Positions 44,108-52,101 of a DNA stretch of 64,000 nucleotides are shown here, piece by piece; the first letter of the stretch is position 1, and every line of letters starts with the position of its first letter. A model generated the notes under the pieces. It had not been told where the DNA came from, made no database searches, and was given only the letters and a program-made list of their open reading frames with translations. Both the position numbers and the translations under genes were made by a program. The DNA lies in the NCBI GenBank assembly GCA_040289115.1, contig PSKS01000001.1, positions 1 to 64,000 on the forward strand, in the 5' to 3' direction. This stretch comes from JAUQQI01 sp040289115 (GTDB lineage Bacteria > Chloroflexota > Dehalococcoidia > JAUQQI01).

Positions 44108-45299
44108 GCAGGTTAAAGGCCGTTGCCAGGTAGACCTTTAGCTGGGTAACCAGCGAATCCACCAGCACGTGCTCGTCGGGGCCGTGGGCGTGGAAGCCCA
44201 CCGGGCCGAAGACCACCGTGTCGATGCCGGCCTGCCGGTAAAGCCGACCGTCGGTGGCCCCCGCCCAGTCGACGAAAAATTCCGGTTCCTTTCCGATGAC
44301 CTGCTGGTAGGCCATCCGGATGGTCTGGACCAGCCGGCTGTTCGGGTCGGTCAGGTTTGCCGGCATAAAAGGTATCTGCCCTTCCTCAGCCTGGGTGAGG
44401 ATCTCGTAGCCTCCGGCCCCGAACTCGGCCACTACCCGGTCCAGGGTCTGCCGGACCTCAGCCAGCACCGACTCCATGGTCTCCCCCGGCACTGTCCGCC
44501 GGTCGATGGTGATGACGGCCTCAGCCGGCACCTGATTGGGTGTCTGGCCTCCGTGGAACATGTTAACGCTGATGACCGGGTAGCCCACGGCGGGGTGGAA
44601 CCGGTTTATGGGGCAGTCCAGGGCCACCACGGCCCGGGCGGCCAGGGCCACCGCGTTAACCCCCTCGGCCCGGGCGTAGGCCGTGTGGGTAGCCTTGCCC
44701 GTAAAGCGGACCTTGAACTGGAAGACGCCCCGCTCGGCGATCCGGAGCTTTAAATCGCTTTTCTCGCCCACCAAGACGGCGTCGGGCCGGGGCAGGACAC
44801 CCGCCTGAATCTGCTCGATTAAAAAGCCGGTGCCGAAGTGACCACCCCGCTCCTCGTCCGAAACCAGCTGGAGCTGAACCTGCCCGGGCAAATCCGGGCA
44901 GTGGCGCCCGAGCAGGATGAGGGCGTAGGCCATGGCCGCGCACGAGCCCTTCATGTCCGAGGCCCCCCGGCCGTAAAGTTTCCCGTCGACGAGCTCGCCC
45001 GAGAAGGGCCCCACCGACCAGGCCCAGGGGTCCGGCACCGGAACCGTATCCAGGTGGCCGTTAAACACGAGGATGGGCCCGCCCCCGGACCCGACCCACC
45101 CAATGACGTTAGGCCGGTCCGGGTCCCGGGCCAGGACCCGGACGGCGATGCCGTGGTCGGCCAAAAGTTTTCGGGCAAATTCCATCACGGCGGCCTCCTC
45201 GCCGCTTGGGCTTGGGATCCGGATAAATTCCCGGGCTATTTCCACCAGCTCGTCCGGGTTAACGGCCCCGATAAGCCCTTCAAGGCTGGTCGCCACCAT
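44085..45299 (-). CDS. M20 family metallopeptidase (ArgE/DapE/carboxypeptidase-like)
   Basis: 404 residues. Zn-binding FNGHLDTVPV, YGRGASDMKG and SDEERGGHFG are the classic M20 blocks, with the catalytic Glu pair in DEE. The dimerisation domain lies in the middle (about 185-300, FTGKATHTAY). The family includes ArgE, DapE and carboxypeptidase G2-like enzymes; the substrate is not readable. ATG 45299 has GGGAGG five bases upstream; the frame extends to 45410. It overlaps the pyrE end by 20 bases. Confidence 0.88.
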   Translation of the reverse strand: MVATSLEGLIGAVNPDELVEIAREFIRIPSPSGEEAAVMEFARKLLADHGIAVRVLARDPDRPNVIGWVGSGGGPILVFNGHLDTVPVPDPWAWSVGPFSGELVDGKLYGRGASDMKGSCAAMAYALILLGRHCPDLPGQVQLQLVSDEERGGHFGTGFLIEQIQAGVLPRPDAVLVGEKSDLKLRIAERGVFQFKVRFTGKATHTAYARAEGVNAVALAARAVVALDCPINRFHPAVGYPVISVNMFHGGQTPNQVPAEAVITIDRRTVPGETMESVLAEVRQTLDRVVAEFGAGGYEILTQAEEGQIPFMPANLTDPNSRLVQTIRMAYQQVIGKEPEFFVDWAGATDGRLYRQAGIDTVVFGPVGFHAHGPDEHVLVDSLVTQLKVYLATAFNLLTKARPE

Positions 45300-45864
45300 T
45301 GGTCCCTCCCGTTGGGGTAATAAGTCCCAGCTCCTCGGCGGTGAAAAGGGGCTCGAAGTCGTAACCGGCCTGGCGGAGCCGCCCCCCACCCCCCTCCTGC
45401 CGGTCGACAACGGCCAGCACTTTTATAACCTTAGCCCCGGCGGCCTCGGCCGCCGCAATGGCACTTAAAAGGGTCTCCCCTGTCGTCACCGTATCCTCGA
45501 CTATGACCGCCCGCATCCCAGGCGTAAGGGGCCCCTCCACCTGGCGGCCGGTCCCGTGTGCCTTCGGCTCCCGGCGAACCAGGAACCCGGCCAGGTTCCG
45601 GCCCCGCTGGTAGGCCAGCAGGCAGAGGCCCGCCACCAGGGGGTCGGCCCCAATGGTGGGGCCCCCGACGGCCTCAAATTCCAAGTCCCGCACTTTATCC
45701 CAGAGAAGCTCAGCCGTTAAGGCCAGGCCGTCCCCTGAAAGGGAGACCATCCGGGCATCGATATAGTAGTGGCTTTTGCGGCCCGACGAAAGGACCACCT
45801 CCCGGAAGCTTACGGCCCGCTCCAGGAGCATAAGCTTGAGCCGTTCCCGCAAAAGCTCCGACAT
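45280..45864 (-). CDS. pyrE: Orotate phosphoribosyltransferase
   Basis: 194 residues. The PRPP loop RAVIVEDTVTTGETLLSAI with its paired acidic residues is diagnostic, along with LSSGRKSHYYIDARMV near the N-terminus and GGPTIGADPLVAG. PyrE makes OMP from orotate and PRPP in pyrimidine synthesis. No other pyr gene is near. ATG 45864 gives the expected N-terminus MSELLRERLKLMLLE; an earlier ATG at 45897 would overlap the UroD-like gene. The M20 gene overlaps its end, so both are in one transcript. Confidence 0.93.
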   Translation of the reverse strand: MSELLRERLKLMLLERAVSFREVVLSSGRKSHYYIDARMVSLSGDGLALTAELLWDKVRDLEFEAVGGPTIGADPLVAGLCLLAYQRGRNLAGFLVRREPKAHGTGRQVEGPLTPGMRAVIVEDTVTTGETLLSAIAAAEAAGAKVIKVLAVVDRQEGGGGRLRQAGYDFEPLFTAEELGLITPTGGTNGGDQP

Positions 45865-45874
45865 CTCAGCCGGC

Positions 45875-46876
45875 CTACCAGACGTAATTGCGGGCAAACT
45901 CGACGACCGCCCGCAGGTTCTCGGGCCGGGTGGTCGTCGGTATCGAACAGTCCGGGCCTAGGATGAACCGAACCCCGCCCGTCTCCGCCATGGCCCGGCG
46001 GGCCTCGGCCAGGGCCGCCTCGGGGTCCGGAGCTGTAAGAGCCCGGTGGCTTACGCCCCCAATTAGGGTCCTTTCGCCCAGGCGAGCCCGGGCTTCGCCC
46101 AGGGAGGGATTGGTCGGGGAGGTGGCCGCCCAGTTGACGGCCTGGACCGGGTAGTCGGCCAAGAGGTAGAGCATGCTGTTTTCCTGGCAAACATGAAGGA
46201 TGTTGAACCAAGCCGATTGGACGGCCTTAAGGACTCGAAGGTCGTAGGGCCGGCCGAAGCGGGCGTATTCCTCCTCGGTCAGGAGGTTGCGGGTCGCCAG
46301 GGTTGTGGTGGCGAAGAAGATGCCGTCGGCCCCGGCTTCCAGGCAAGCCCGGGCGAAGGGGACGAAGGTCTGGGTTATGGCCTCGAGGGCCGCCTCCACC
46401 GCGGCGGGATACTCCCGGAGCCACCGCACAAGGGTGGAGTCCGAGCCCACCAGATCGGCCGCCACCGAAAGGGGGTTAAAGATGGTAGCCACCATGGGCA
46501 CATCCGGGCCCAGCTCCCGGCGGATGAGCCCCAGGGCCTCCAACTGCTCACCCAAGGCCCCGGCGTCGGGGGCTACCGGCCGGATGCTCCCCAGGTCCTC
46601 GGGGGTGCGCACCGGGAAGGCCACCTGACGGGGCCGGTCATGGGGCCCGCCCTGGTATTCGAACCGGGCGCCCCAAGGCTCAACGTGATACTGGGCCCGG
46701 GGATTAACCTTCAAGAAGTCAAAGTCGTACTCCCGCTGCCAGGCGACCATCGCCCGGGCCAGGTCCCGGGCCGAAGACTCCTGGTCGTAGAAGTGCCGCC
46801 AGAAGGCGTAGGGCGACCGGTCCGGCCGCTCCCCGGCCAGAACCCGTCGAATCCGTTCCCGGTGGGTGAGGCTCAT
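45875..46876 (-). CDS. UroD-superfamily protein with corrinoid-methyltransferase-type zinc motif
   Basis: 333 residues, starting MSLTHRERIRRVLAGERPDR as in many UroD-superfamily proteins. The fold includes FNPLSVAADLVG, ACLEAGADGIFFATTTLA and GGVSHRAL. H228-V-C230 and C310 form the H-x-C...C pattern that binds zinc in MtaA/MtbA-type enzymes, which transfer methyl groups to coenzyme M from corrinoids; classical haem UroD does not need such a motif. A role in C1 or demethylation chemistry is therefore plausible but unproven, since no corrinoid protein gene is near. It overlaps the aldolase stop by one base (TGATG). Confidence 0.8.
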   Translation of the reverse strand: MSLTHRERIRRVLAGERPDRSPYAFWRHFYDQESSARDLARAMVAWQREYDFDFLKVNPRAQYHVEPWGARFEYQGGPHDRPRQVAFPVRTPEDLGSIRPVAPDAGALGEQLEALGLIRRELGPDVPMVATIFNPLSVAADLVGSDSTLVRWLREYPAAVEAALEAITQTFVPFARACLEAGADGIFFATTTLATRNLLTEEEYARFGRPYDLRVLKAVQSAWFNILHVCQENSMLYLLADYPVQAVNWAATSPTNPSLGEARARLGERTLIGGVSHRALTAPDPEAALAEARRAMAETGGVRFILGPDCSIPTTTRPENLRAVVEFARNYVW

Positions 46877-47634
46877 CAGGCCCGAACCTCCTCGAGGAAT
46901 TTCTTGAGGGCCGGAATCAGTACCCGGGTGACCCCGCCGCAGAAGTACTGAACGCCCCGCTCCCGCCAGTAGCGGGTCCACTCAGGGTCGATGGCCAGGG
47001 TGCCGGCGACCCGGCCGGCAGCCCGGATCTGCCGAACGGCCTCCTCGATGGCCGCCATCACTTCGGGATGGCGGGGATTGCCGGGGTGCCCCAGGGAAGA
47101 TGATATGTCGGTGGGCCCGAGGAAGAAGACGTCAACCCCGTCAACCCGGAGCATCTCGGGCAGGTTATCCAGGGCCTGCCGGTTCTCCACATGGGTAATG
47201 AGCAGAAGCTCCCGGTTGGCCGCCGCCACATACTCGGCCAGGGGCGTAAGGCCGTAATCGGCAGCCCGGATGCTGGCCAGACCCCGGCGGCCCAGGGGCG
47301 GGTAACGAACGGACTGGGCAGCCAGGCGGGCCTCCTCGGCCGTGTTAATCATCGGCAGGTGAACGCCCAGGGCCCCGATATCCAGGTAACGCAGGATAAC
47401 CTGCTGGGCATTCTGGGCCACCCGGATTATCGGGATTATGCCGGAAAGCTCAGCCGCCCGGACCATCTCCAGGCACTGGGTAAGCTCGAGGGGCCCGTGC
47501 TCGGCGTCGAAAATCATGAAGTCGAAACCTAGCCGGCCGGCTATCTCGACGATGTTCGGCGCGTAAAAGTCGATGAAAAGGCCGTAGACGCACTCGCCAG
47601 CTGAAAGCTTGGCCCTGACGGGGTTGGGGCGCAC
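46876..47634 (-). CDS. HpcH/HpaI family aldolase
   Basis: 252 residues, TIM barrel. GFDFMIFDAEHGPLE carries the catalytic His near residue 45, LLITHVENRQALDN carries the metal-binding Glu, and FLGPTDISSSLG the Asp. Members cleave or form C-C bonds of 2-oxo acids using a divalent metal, for example 4-hydroxy-2-oxoheptanedioate aldolase. The true substrate is unknown. GTG 47634 is preceded by GGAGGAGAAC. The stop shares a base with the UroD-like start, so the two are coupled. Confidence 0.87.
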   Translation of the reverse strand: MRPNPVRAKLSAGECVYGLFIDFYAPNIVEIAGRLGFDFMIFDAEHGPLELTQCLEMVRAAELSGIIPIIRVAQNAQQVILRYLDIGALGVHLPMINTAEEARLAAQSVRYPPLGRRGLASIRAADYGLTPLAEYVAAANRELLLITHVENRQALDNLPEMLRVDGVDVFFLGPTDISSSLGHPGNPRHPEVMAAIEEAVRQIRAAGRVAGTLAIDPEWTRYWRERGVQYFCGGVTRVLIPALKKFLEEVRA

Positions 47635-47691
47635 GTTCTCCTCCGCTTAACGAAGCTTTCGGCCAAGAGGATAAACCACCTGGGCCTGGAA

Positions 47692-48369
47692 TTACAAGGC
47701 CAGGTCGGCCAGGCTGCGGACGACCGGAAGGTCCTCGGGCAGGTCGGCCGCCGGCGGGCGGACGATAAGAAAGCCGCGGAGCCCAACCTCCCGGGCGGCC
47801 CGAACGTGCCGGGGCAGGTCGTCGACGAAAAAGGCCTCCTCGGGCTGAAGCCCCAACCTGCCCAGCCCCAGGTCAAAAATCGCCGGGTCCGGCTTGGCCA
47901 GCCCCACCTCGGCCGAGATGATTATGACGTCGAAATAGGCCGTAAGGCCCAGCCGGTCGATGGCCTCCCGGAAGGAGGGGGCGGCGTTGGAGAGGATGCC
48001 GAGCCTCAAGCCCCGCCGCCGCCAGGCCTCCAGGGCCGGAACCGTATCCGGGAAAAGCTCTAGAAAGTTGAGATAATCCGCCGCCTCGGCTAGGCGGCGG
48101 ACCAGCCCCGGGCTGGTGGGGAGCTTAAGGGCCGAAAGGACCCGCCGGCAGTAGGCCCGCCAGAGCCGCTGTTCTTCGGCCCGGGTCCGGACGTTGGGCT
48201 CGGGCCAGTTGAATTCCAAGTCGGCCTCCAGGGTTACCCGCTCCAGGGCCTCTGGGTCCGGGTCGAAGCCAGCCTCCCGCAGGAACCGACCGAGCCGGTC
48301 GGCCCGGGTATATTTGACCCGGAAGAGGGTGCCGCCGGCGTCGAGCAGGGCCCCTTTAAGGCCGGACAC
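47692..48369 (-). CDS. HAD-superfamily hydrolase
   Basis: 225 residues. Motif I reads LLDAGGTLFRVK, where the second Asp of D-x-D is replaced by Gly; motif II is LGILSNAAPSF, the Lys comes in EVGLAKPDPAIFDLGL, and motif IV is AFFVDDLPRHVRAA. Proteins with the D-A-G-G-T form are common in this superfamily but may lack normal phosphatase chemistry. GTG 48369 is chosen behind GGAGG nine bases upstream; the frame goes further to 48453. It overlaps the S9 peptidase end by 14 bases. Confidence 0.82.
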   Translation of the reverse strand: MSGLKGALLDAGGTLFRVKYTRADRLGRFLREAGFDPDPEALERVTLEADLEFNWPEPNVRTRAEEQRLWRAYCRRVLSALKLPTSPGLVRRLAEAADYLNFLELFPDTVPALEAWRRRGLRLGILSNAAPSFREAIDRLGLTAYFDVIIISAEVGLAKPDPAIFDLGLGRLGLQPEEAFFVDDLPRHVRAAREVGLRGFLIVRPPAADLPEDLPVVRSLADLAL

Positions 48370-50233
48370 CTGGCACGTGCCTCCGCAGAAAGTCCACGAC
48401 CCGCCGGAAGGCGTCGATGCGGTTCTCCCGCCGGCTGAAGCCGTGGCCCTCATTTGCGTAGATTTTGACCTCCACCACCCCGCCGGCCGACCGGACGGCC
48501 TCAGCTATTTGGCGGGTCTCCTCTACAGGACACCGGATGTCGTTGGCCCCGGCCAGCAGCAGAAGGGGAGCCTTAATCCGGTCGGCGAAGAAGATGGGCG
48601 AGCGGTCCCGCCAGAGCTCGGCGTCAATAACCGGGTCGCCCATCATCACCCGGTCGTAGGCCTGGAGGGTGGGGTCCTCGTTTTCGAATTCGGTGAACCA
48701 GTTGGCGAAGGGCACAATGGCTACCCCGGCCGCCCAAAGGTCCGGGTATTTGGCCAGGGCCATCAGGGTGAGGTAGCCGCCGTAGGAAGCGCCCATAACG
48801 GCGACGGCCTTCGGGTTAACGTAGCCGGACGCCCTGAGAAAATCGAGGGCGGCCACCACGTCCCGCAGGTCGCCCCCGCCCAGGTCCCTGCGGTTGGCCT
48901 CCTGGAAGGGCCGCCCAAATCCGGTGGAGCCCCGGAAGTTTGGGGCGATGACGATAAAGCCGTGGGACACCAGGAACTGGATATCGGGGAACCAGCCGTT
49001 CTGGTGCTGCCAAGTTGGACCGCCGTGGGCGTAGACAACGGCCGGGTGCGACCCGTCCGGCCGGATGTTGGGCGGAACGTAGACGAAGGCGGCAATCGGG
49101 GTACCGTCGAAGGACCGGTAGACCGCCAGCTGCGGGCGGACGAAACTTCGCCGACTCAGGCCCCCGACCAGGCTCCGGGTGAGCCGGTAGATGCGGCCCG
49201 TCGGTCGGTCCAGCCGCCAGGCCTCCGGGGGCGAATCCGCCGAGGCGTAAAGGAGCAGGAGGCGTCGACCGGAAGGGTGAAACTCAGCTGAAAGGCAAAC
49301 CCCTTCCGGCAGGGGTATCGGGGTCTCAGGGCCATCGGGGTGGCGGATAAAGGCCTGGTGGCTTCCGGCTACATTGCGGACGTAGACGAACTCGGGGCGC
49401 GTCCGGGAGACGGCCAGGGCATAGCTTTCCCACTCCCCCAAGGTGAGCCAGTCCACCCAACCGGTTGTGGTGTCCAGCAGGCCGACGGCCTCAACGTCGG
49501 CCCCATTGGCATTGGAGTTTATAACCAGGTGCCGGCCATCGGGCAGCCAGTCGACAACGGTGGTGATGTGCTCCCCGTCCAGCGGGATGAGAACCTTCTC
49601 CTGGCGGGTATCCAGGTCAAGAAGGGTAATCCCGGAATGGAGAAAGTCGTGGGTTCGGGTAAGTGCGAGGCGTCGGCCGTCGGGACTCCAGCGGAGGCTG
49701 GCGCACTGGCCGTGTTCGGTTCCGGCGACCCGGGTAATCTCGGCCGTTACAACGTCGGCCAGGTAGACGGCGTATTGGCCCGGCCCGTCCCTTTCGGCGG
49801 CAAAGGCGACGAATCGGCCGTCGGGCGACCAGCGGATGCTCCGGTAGCCGACGCCTTCGGTTCGGGTGAGGTTACGGGGGCGGCCACCGGCGGCCGGAAG
49901 CAGAAAGATGTTCGGCTTCTCATTGCCGGCCCGGTCCTGGGTGTAAATGAGCCAGCGGCTGTCGGGGGAGGGCCCTTCAAGACGGGTGCGCTCGTCGGAG
50001 ACGGTGAGCTGTTCGGGCCAGCCACCACCGGCCGGCATCCGCCAGATGTTGAAGCGGCCGGTGATGTTGGTTTCCAGGTAGATAAACCGGCCGTCGGCCG
50101 ACCAGCGGGCGGCCGCCAGCTGGTGGGCGTGGTATAGGGCCTCCAGGTCCAGGGGGGCGTAGCCGGGACGCCGGGGACTTTTAATCGGTTCGGTTTTAAG
50201 GCGCGCCGCCGGGGTCGGAATCACGGCTGGCAT
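48356..50233 (-). CDS. S9 family peptidase (acylaminoacyl/prolyl oligopeptidase-like)
   Basis: 625 residues. The N-terminal beta-propeller (about 30-370) shows TolB/WD-like repeats such as RWSADGRFIYLE, RWSPDGRFVAFAAERDG and RWSPDGRRLALT. The C-terminal alpha/beta hydrolase has S483 in GASYGGYLTLM, D565 in GANDIRCPVE and H597 in NEGHGFSRREN, a proper Ser-Asp-His triad. No signal peptide is seen, so it is probably cytoplasmic, cutting short peptides or acylated amino acids. The ATG at 50233 is the first gene of the minus-strand run; no clear promoter was found. Confidence 0.93.
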   Translation of the reverse strand: MPAVIPTPAARLKTEPIKSPRRPGYAPLDLEALYHAHQLAAARWSADGRFIYLETNITGRFNIWRMPAGGGWPEQLTVSDERTRLEGPSPDSRWLIYTQDRAGNEKPNIFLLPAAGGRPRNLTRTEGVGYRSIRWSPDGRFVAFAAERDGPGQYAVYLADVVTAEITRVAGTEHGQCASLRWSPDGRRLALTRTHDFLHSGITLLDLDTRQEKVLIPLDGEHITTVVDWLPDGRHLVINSNANGADVEAVGLLDTTTGWVDWLTLGEWESYALAVSRTRPEFVYVRNVAGSHQAFIRHPDGPETPIPLPEGVCLSAEFHPSGRRLLLLYASADSPPEAWRLDRPTGRIYRLTRSLVGGLSRRSFVRPQLAVYRSFDGTPIAAFVYVPPNIRPDGSHPAVVYAHGGPTWQHQNGWFPDIQFLVSHGFIVIAPNFRGSTGFGRPFQEANRRDLGGGDLRDVVAALDFLRASGYVNPKAVAVMGASYGGYLTLMALAKYPDLWAAGVAIVPFANWFTEFENEDPTLQAYDRVMMGDPVIDAELWRDRSPIFFADRIKAPLLLLAGANDIRCPVEETRQIAEAVRSAGGVVEVKIYANEGHGFSRRENRIDAFRRVVDFLRRHVPGVRP

Positions 50234-50377
50234 CTCTCAGGCAGGAATCTCCCCTCACTACGTTTTAAACCAGCCAGGGTCCTGGGAGCAAACCCTGAAG
50301 GCAGCCCGTTGGTGAAACGCCCGGCCGTATGCCCCAAGCCGGGGCATTCCCCACCCCCTGGGCCGCCCCCGCTAGGC

Positions 50378-50383
50378 TATAAT
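50378..50383 (+). promoter_or_regulatory. Candidate -10 element for fmdB-dtd
   Basis: TATAAT at 50378-50383 is a perfect -10, 55 bases before the zinc-ribbon gene. No -35 resembling TTGACA lies 16-18 bases upstream. It lies in the 205-base gap 50234-50438, which also contains a small TGCCCC/GGGGCA hairpin and no other feature recognised. Confidence 0.35.
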
Positions 50384-50438
50384 AATAAGGTGGACGCTTG
50401 TCCGGCGTAGCCTGAAGCTCCCGAGGTGGTAGGTGACC

Positions 50439-50723
50439 ATGCCAACGTATGAGTACCTTTGTGAAAGCTGCGGTTTTCGGTTCGAAAGGTTCCAGCGCAT
50501 TACCGAAGACCCCATCTCCCATTGCCCCCGCTGTCAGGGGGCTGTCCACCGGGTATTTTACCCGGTGAGTATCATGTTCAAAGGCCGCGGCTTCTATAGC
50601 ACCGATTACAGCCGCGGCAGTGCCGCCTCCGGGAACGGTAAGGTCGAGGAATCCCCAAAGACCGAAGCCGAACGGGCTGAGGCCGGTACGGAAGGCAAGT
50701 CCTCGGATAAGTCGACAACTTAG
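50439..50723 (+). CDS. FmdB-type zinc ribbon protein
   Basis: 94 residues. The N-terminus MPTYEYLCESCGFRFERFQ and the second pair HCPRC place it in the FmdB/CxxC_CxxC_SSSS family; C8, C11, C29 and C32 bind zinc. The family is common but of unknown function, sometimes called putative regulatory protein. A low-complexity charged tail follows (about 60-94). AGGTGACC lies just upstream of ATG 50439, which is chosen over the GTG at 50433. dtd follows immediately. Confidence 0.85.
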   Translation: MPTYEYLCESCGFRFERFQRITEDPISHCPRCQGAVHRVFYPVSIMFKGRGFYSTDYSRGSAASGNGKVEESPKTEAERAEAGTEGKSSDKSTT

Positions 50724-51161
50724 TTGCGGGCCGTTGTCCAACGGGTCAGCCGGGGCGCTGTCCGGGTCGGAGACGAGCTGGTCGCCGAGATCGGACGGGG
50801 CGTCGTCGTTCTGGTGGGGGTAGGCCGGGACGATTCGGAAGCCAACGCCCGCCGGCTGGCTGAAAAGGTTGCCCACCTGCGCATCTTCCCAGATGAGGCC
50901 GACCGGATGAACCGGTCGGTCCTGGACATCGGGGGTGAGGTGCTAGTGGTAAGCCAGTTTACCCTGCTGGCCGACACTAGCCGGGGCCGGCGGCCCTCTT
51001 TCGTCAATGCGGCCCCGCCCGACCAGGCCGAACCCCTCGTAAGCCTCTTTGCCAGGGCGTTGCAAGAACTGGGTTTAACGGTGAAGACTGGCCGTTTCGG
51101 GGCCCAAATGCTGGTGGAGGTCTTCAACGACGGCCCCGTAACCATCATCCTGGAGGCTTAG
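50724..51161 (+). CDS. dtd: D-aminoacyl-tRNA deacylase
   Basis: 145 residues. Dtd removes D-amino acids and glycine wrongly attached to tRNA. The start RAVVQRVSRGAVRV, the SQFTLLADTSRGRRPSF motif and the NDGPVTIILE end are diagnostic. The start is TTG 50724, directly after the zinc-ribbon stop. The two are certainly co-transcribed. The gene ends seven bases from the convergent deacetylase gene. Confidence 0.95.
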   Translation: MRAVVQRVSRGAVRVGDELVAEIGRGVVVLVGVGRDDSEANARRLAEKVAHLRIFPDEADRMNRSVLDIGGEVLVVSQFTLLADTSRGRRPSFVNAAPPDQAEPLVSLFARALQELGLTVKTGRFGAQMLVEVFNDGPVTIILEA

Positions 51162-51168
51162 CCAACCC

Positions 51169-52101
51169 CTACCGGAGCTTGCCGATAAATTCGGCCAGGC
51201 CCTCCCGCCCATCGACCCTGACCCGGGGCAGGGTGAACCGCTGTTCAAGCCGCAGGATATTCCCCGGACGGGTGGTCACCGCCGTCTGGTAGCCGGCCGC
51301 ATCCACCAGGCCTGCCACCGTCGGGTTATAGCGGCCGGCCGGGTAAGCGAAGTCGGCCACGGCCACCCCCAATCGTTCCTCCAGCCGCTGCTTGCTTAAG
51401 AAGATTTCCCGGCGGGCCCGGTCGGGGGTCACTGTGGTGAGGTCCGGGTGGGTGAGGGTATGGGAACCGACGGTAACCAGCCCCTCCGAAACCAGGGTTG
51501 AAAGCATCTCCCAGGTAAGGTAGGCCGGCCGGTCCAGAAAATCTACGATGACGTAGACGGTAGCCCGAAAGCCCCGGGCCTTCAGGACCGGGTAGGCTGC
51601 CGTGAAGAAATCCCGATAGCCGTCGTCGAAGGTTAAAACCACGGGCTTAGGGGGCAAGGGACCGCCGACAGTCCAGGCAGCGTAAACATCTGCTAAGGTC
51701 ACCGGGGTAAATCCGGCCTCGGCCAAGTAGGCCATTTGCCGGCCGAAAAGGTCGGGGTTTACCGAAAGCCCGGCCCCGATCCGATCGACCGGGTTAGGGT
51801 TAACCCGGATGTAATGATACATGAGGATGGGGACCCGGAGGGTCAGCTGGGATGCCATTGGGGCCGTGGACACCGGACCGACGGCTTCGGGCTGGTGGCT
51901 GGCCGGAATAACCATCGGGGGCGGGGTTGGCTCGGGCGGGGCCGAACGGGTCGACTGGCCATACTCTTCCGGCGGGATAAGCACCGAATGCCCAGAGAAT
52001 ACTTCCGCCGGGACGTTCGCCCGGTCCTTAACCGGCGGACCGGTTGCCGCCAGTACGAGCAGGCAGAGCAGGGCTACTTGCAGGAATCGGCTTCGATTCA
52101 C
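51169..52101 (-). CDS. Exported polysaccharide deacetylase
   Basis: 310 residues. A signal peptide or anchor (about 5-25, FLQVALLCLLVLAATGPP) is followed by a Pro-rich linker (about 35-85) and a NodB-type deacetylase domain. Active-site motifs are VVLTFDDGYRDFF and VGSHTLTHPDLTTV. It removes acetyl groups from cell-surface glycans such as peptidoglycan or chitin-like polymers. The GTG at 52101 overlaps the stop of the HD phosphodiesterase, so the two are coupled. Confidence 0.9.
   Translation of the reverse strand: MNRSRFLQVALLCLLVLAATGPPVKDRANVPAEVFSGHSVLIPPEEYGQSTRSAPPEPTPPPMVIPASHQPEAVGPVSTAPMASQLTLRVPILMYHYIRVNPNPVDRIGAGLSVNPDLFGRQMAYLAEAGFTPVTLADVYAAWTVGGPLPPKPVVLTFDDGYRDFFTAAYPVLKARGFRATVYVIVDFLDRPAYLTWEMLSTLVSEGLVTVGSHTLTHPDLTTVTPDRARREIFLSKQRLEERLGVAVADFAYPAGRYNPTVAGLVDAAGYQTAVTTRPGNILRLEQRFTLPRVRVDGREGLAEFIGKLR

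Noticed and set aside
48194..50137. Two long plus-strand frames (365 and 265 codons) opposite HAD and S9 peptidase genes
   Set aside because: Both are antisense shadows of well-supported genes with intact triads and no ribosome binding site of note.
50265..50876. 203-codon minus-strand frame across the S9-fmdB gap and fmdB itself
   Set aside because: It overlaps the zinc-ribbon gene and dtd, whose motifs are clear, and the translation lacks any domain.
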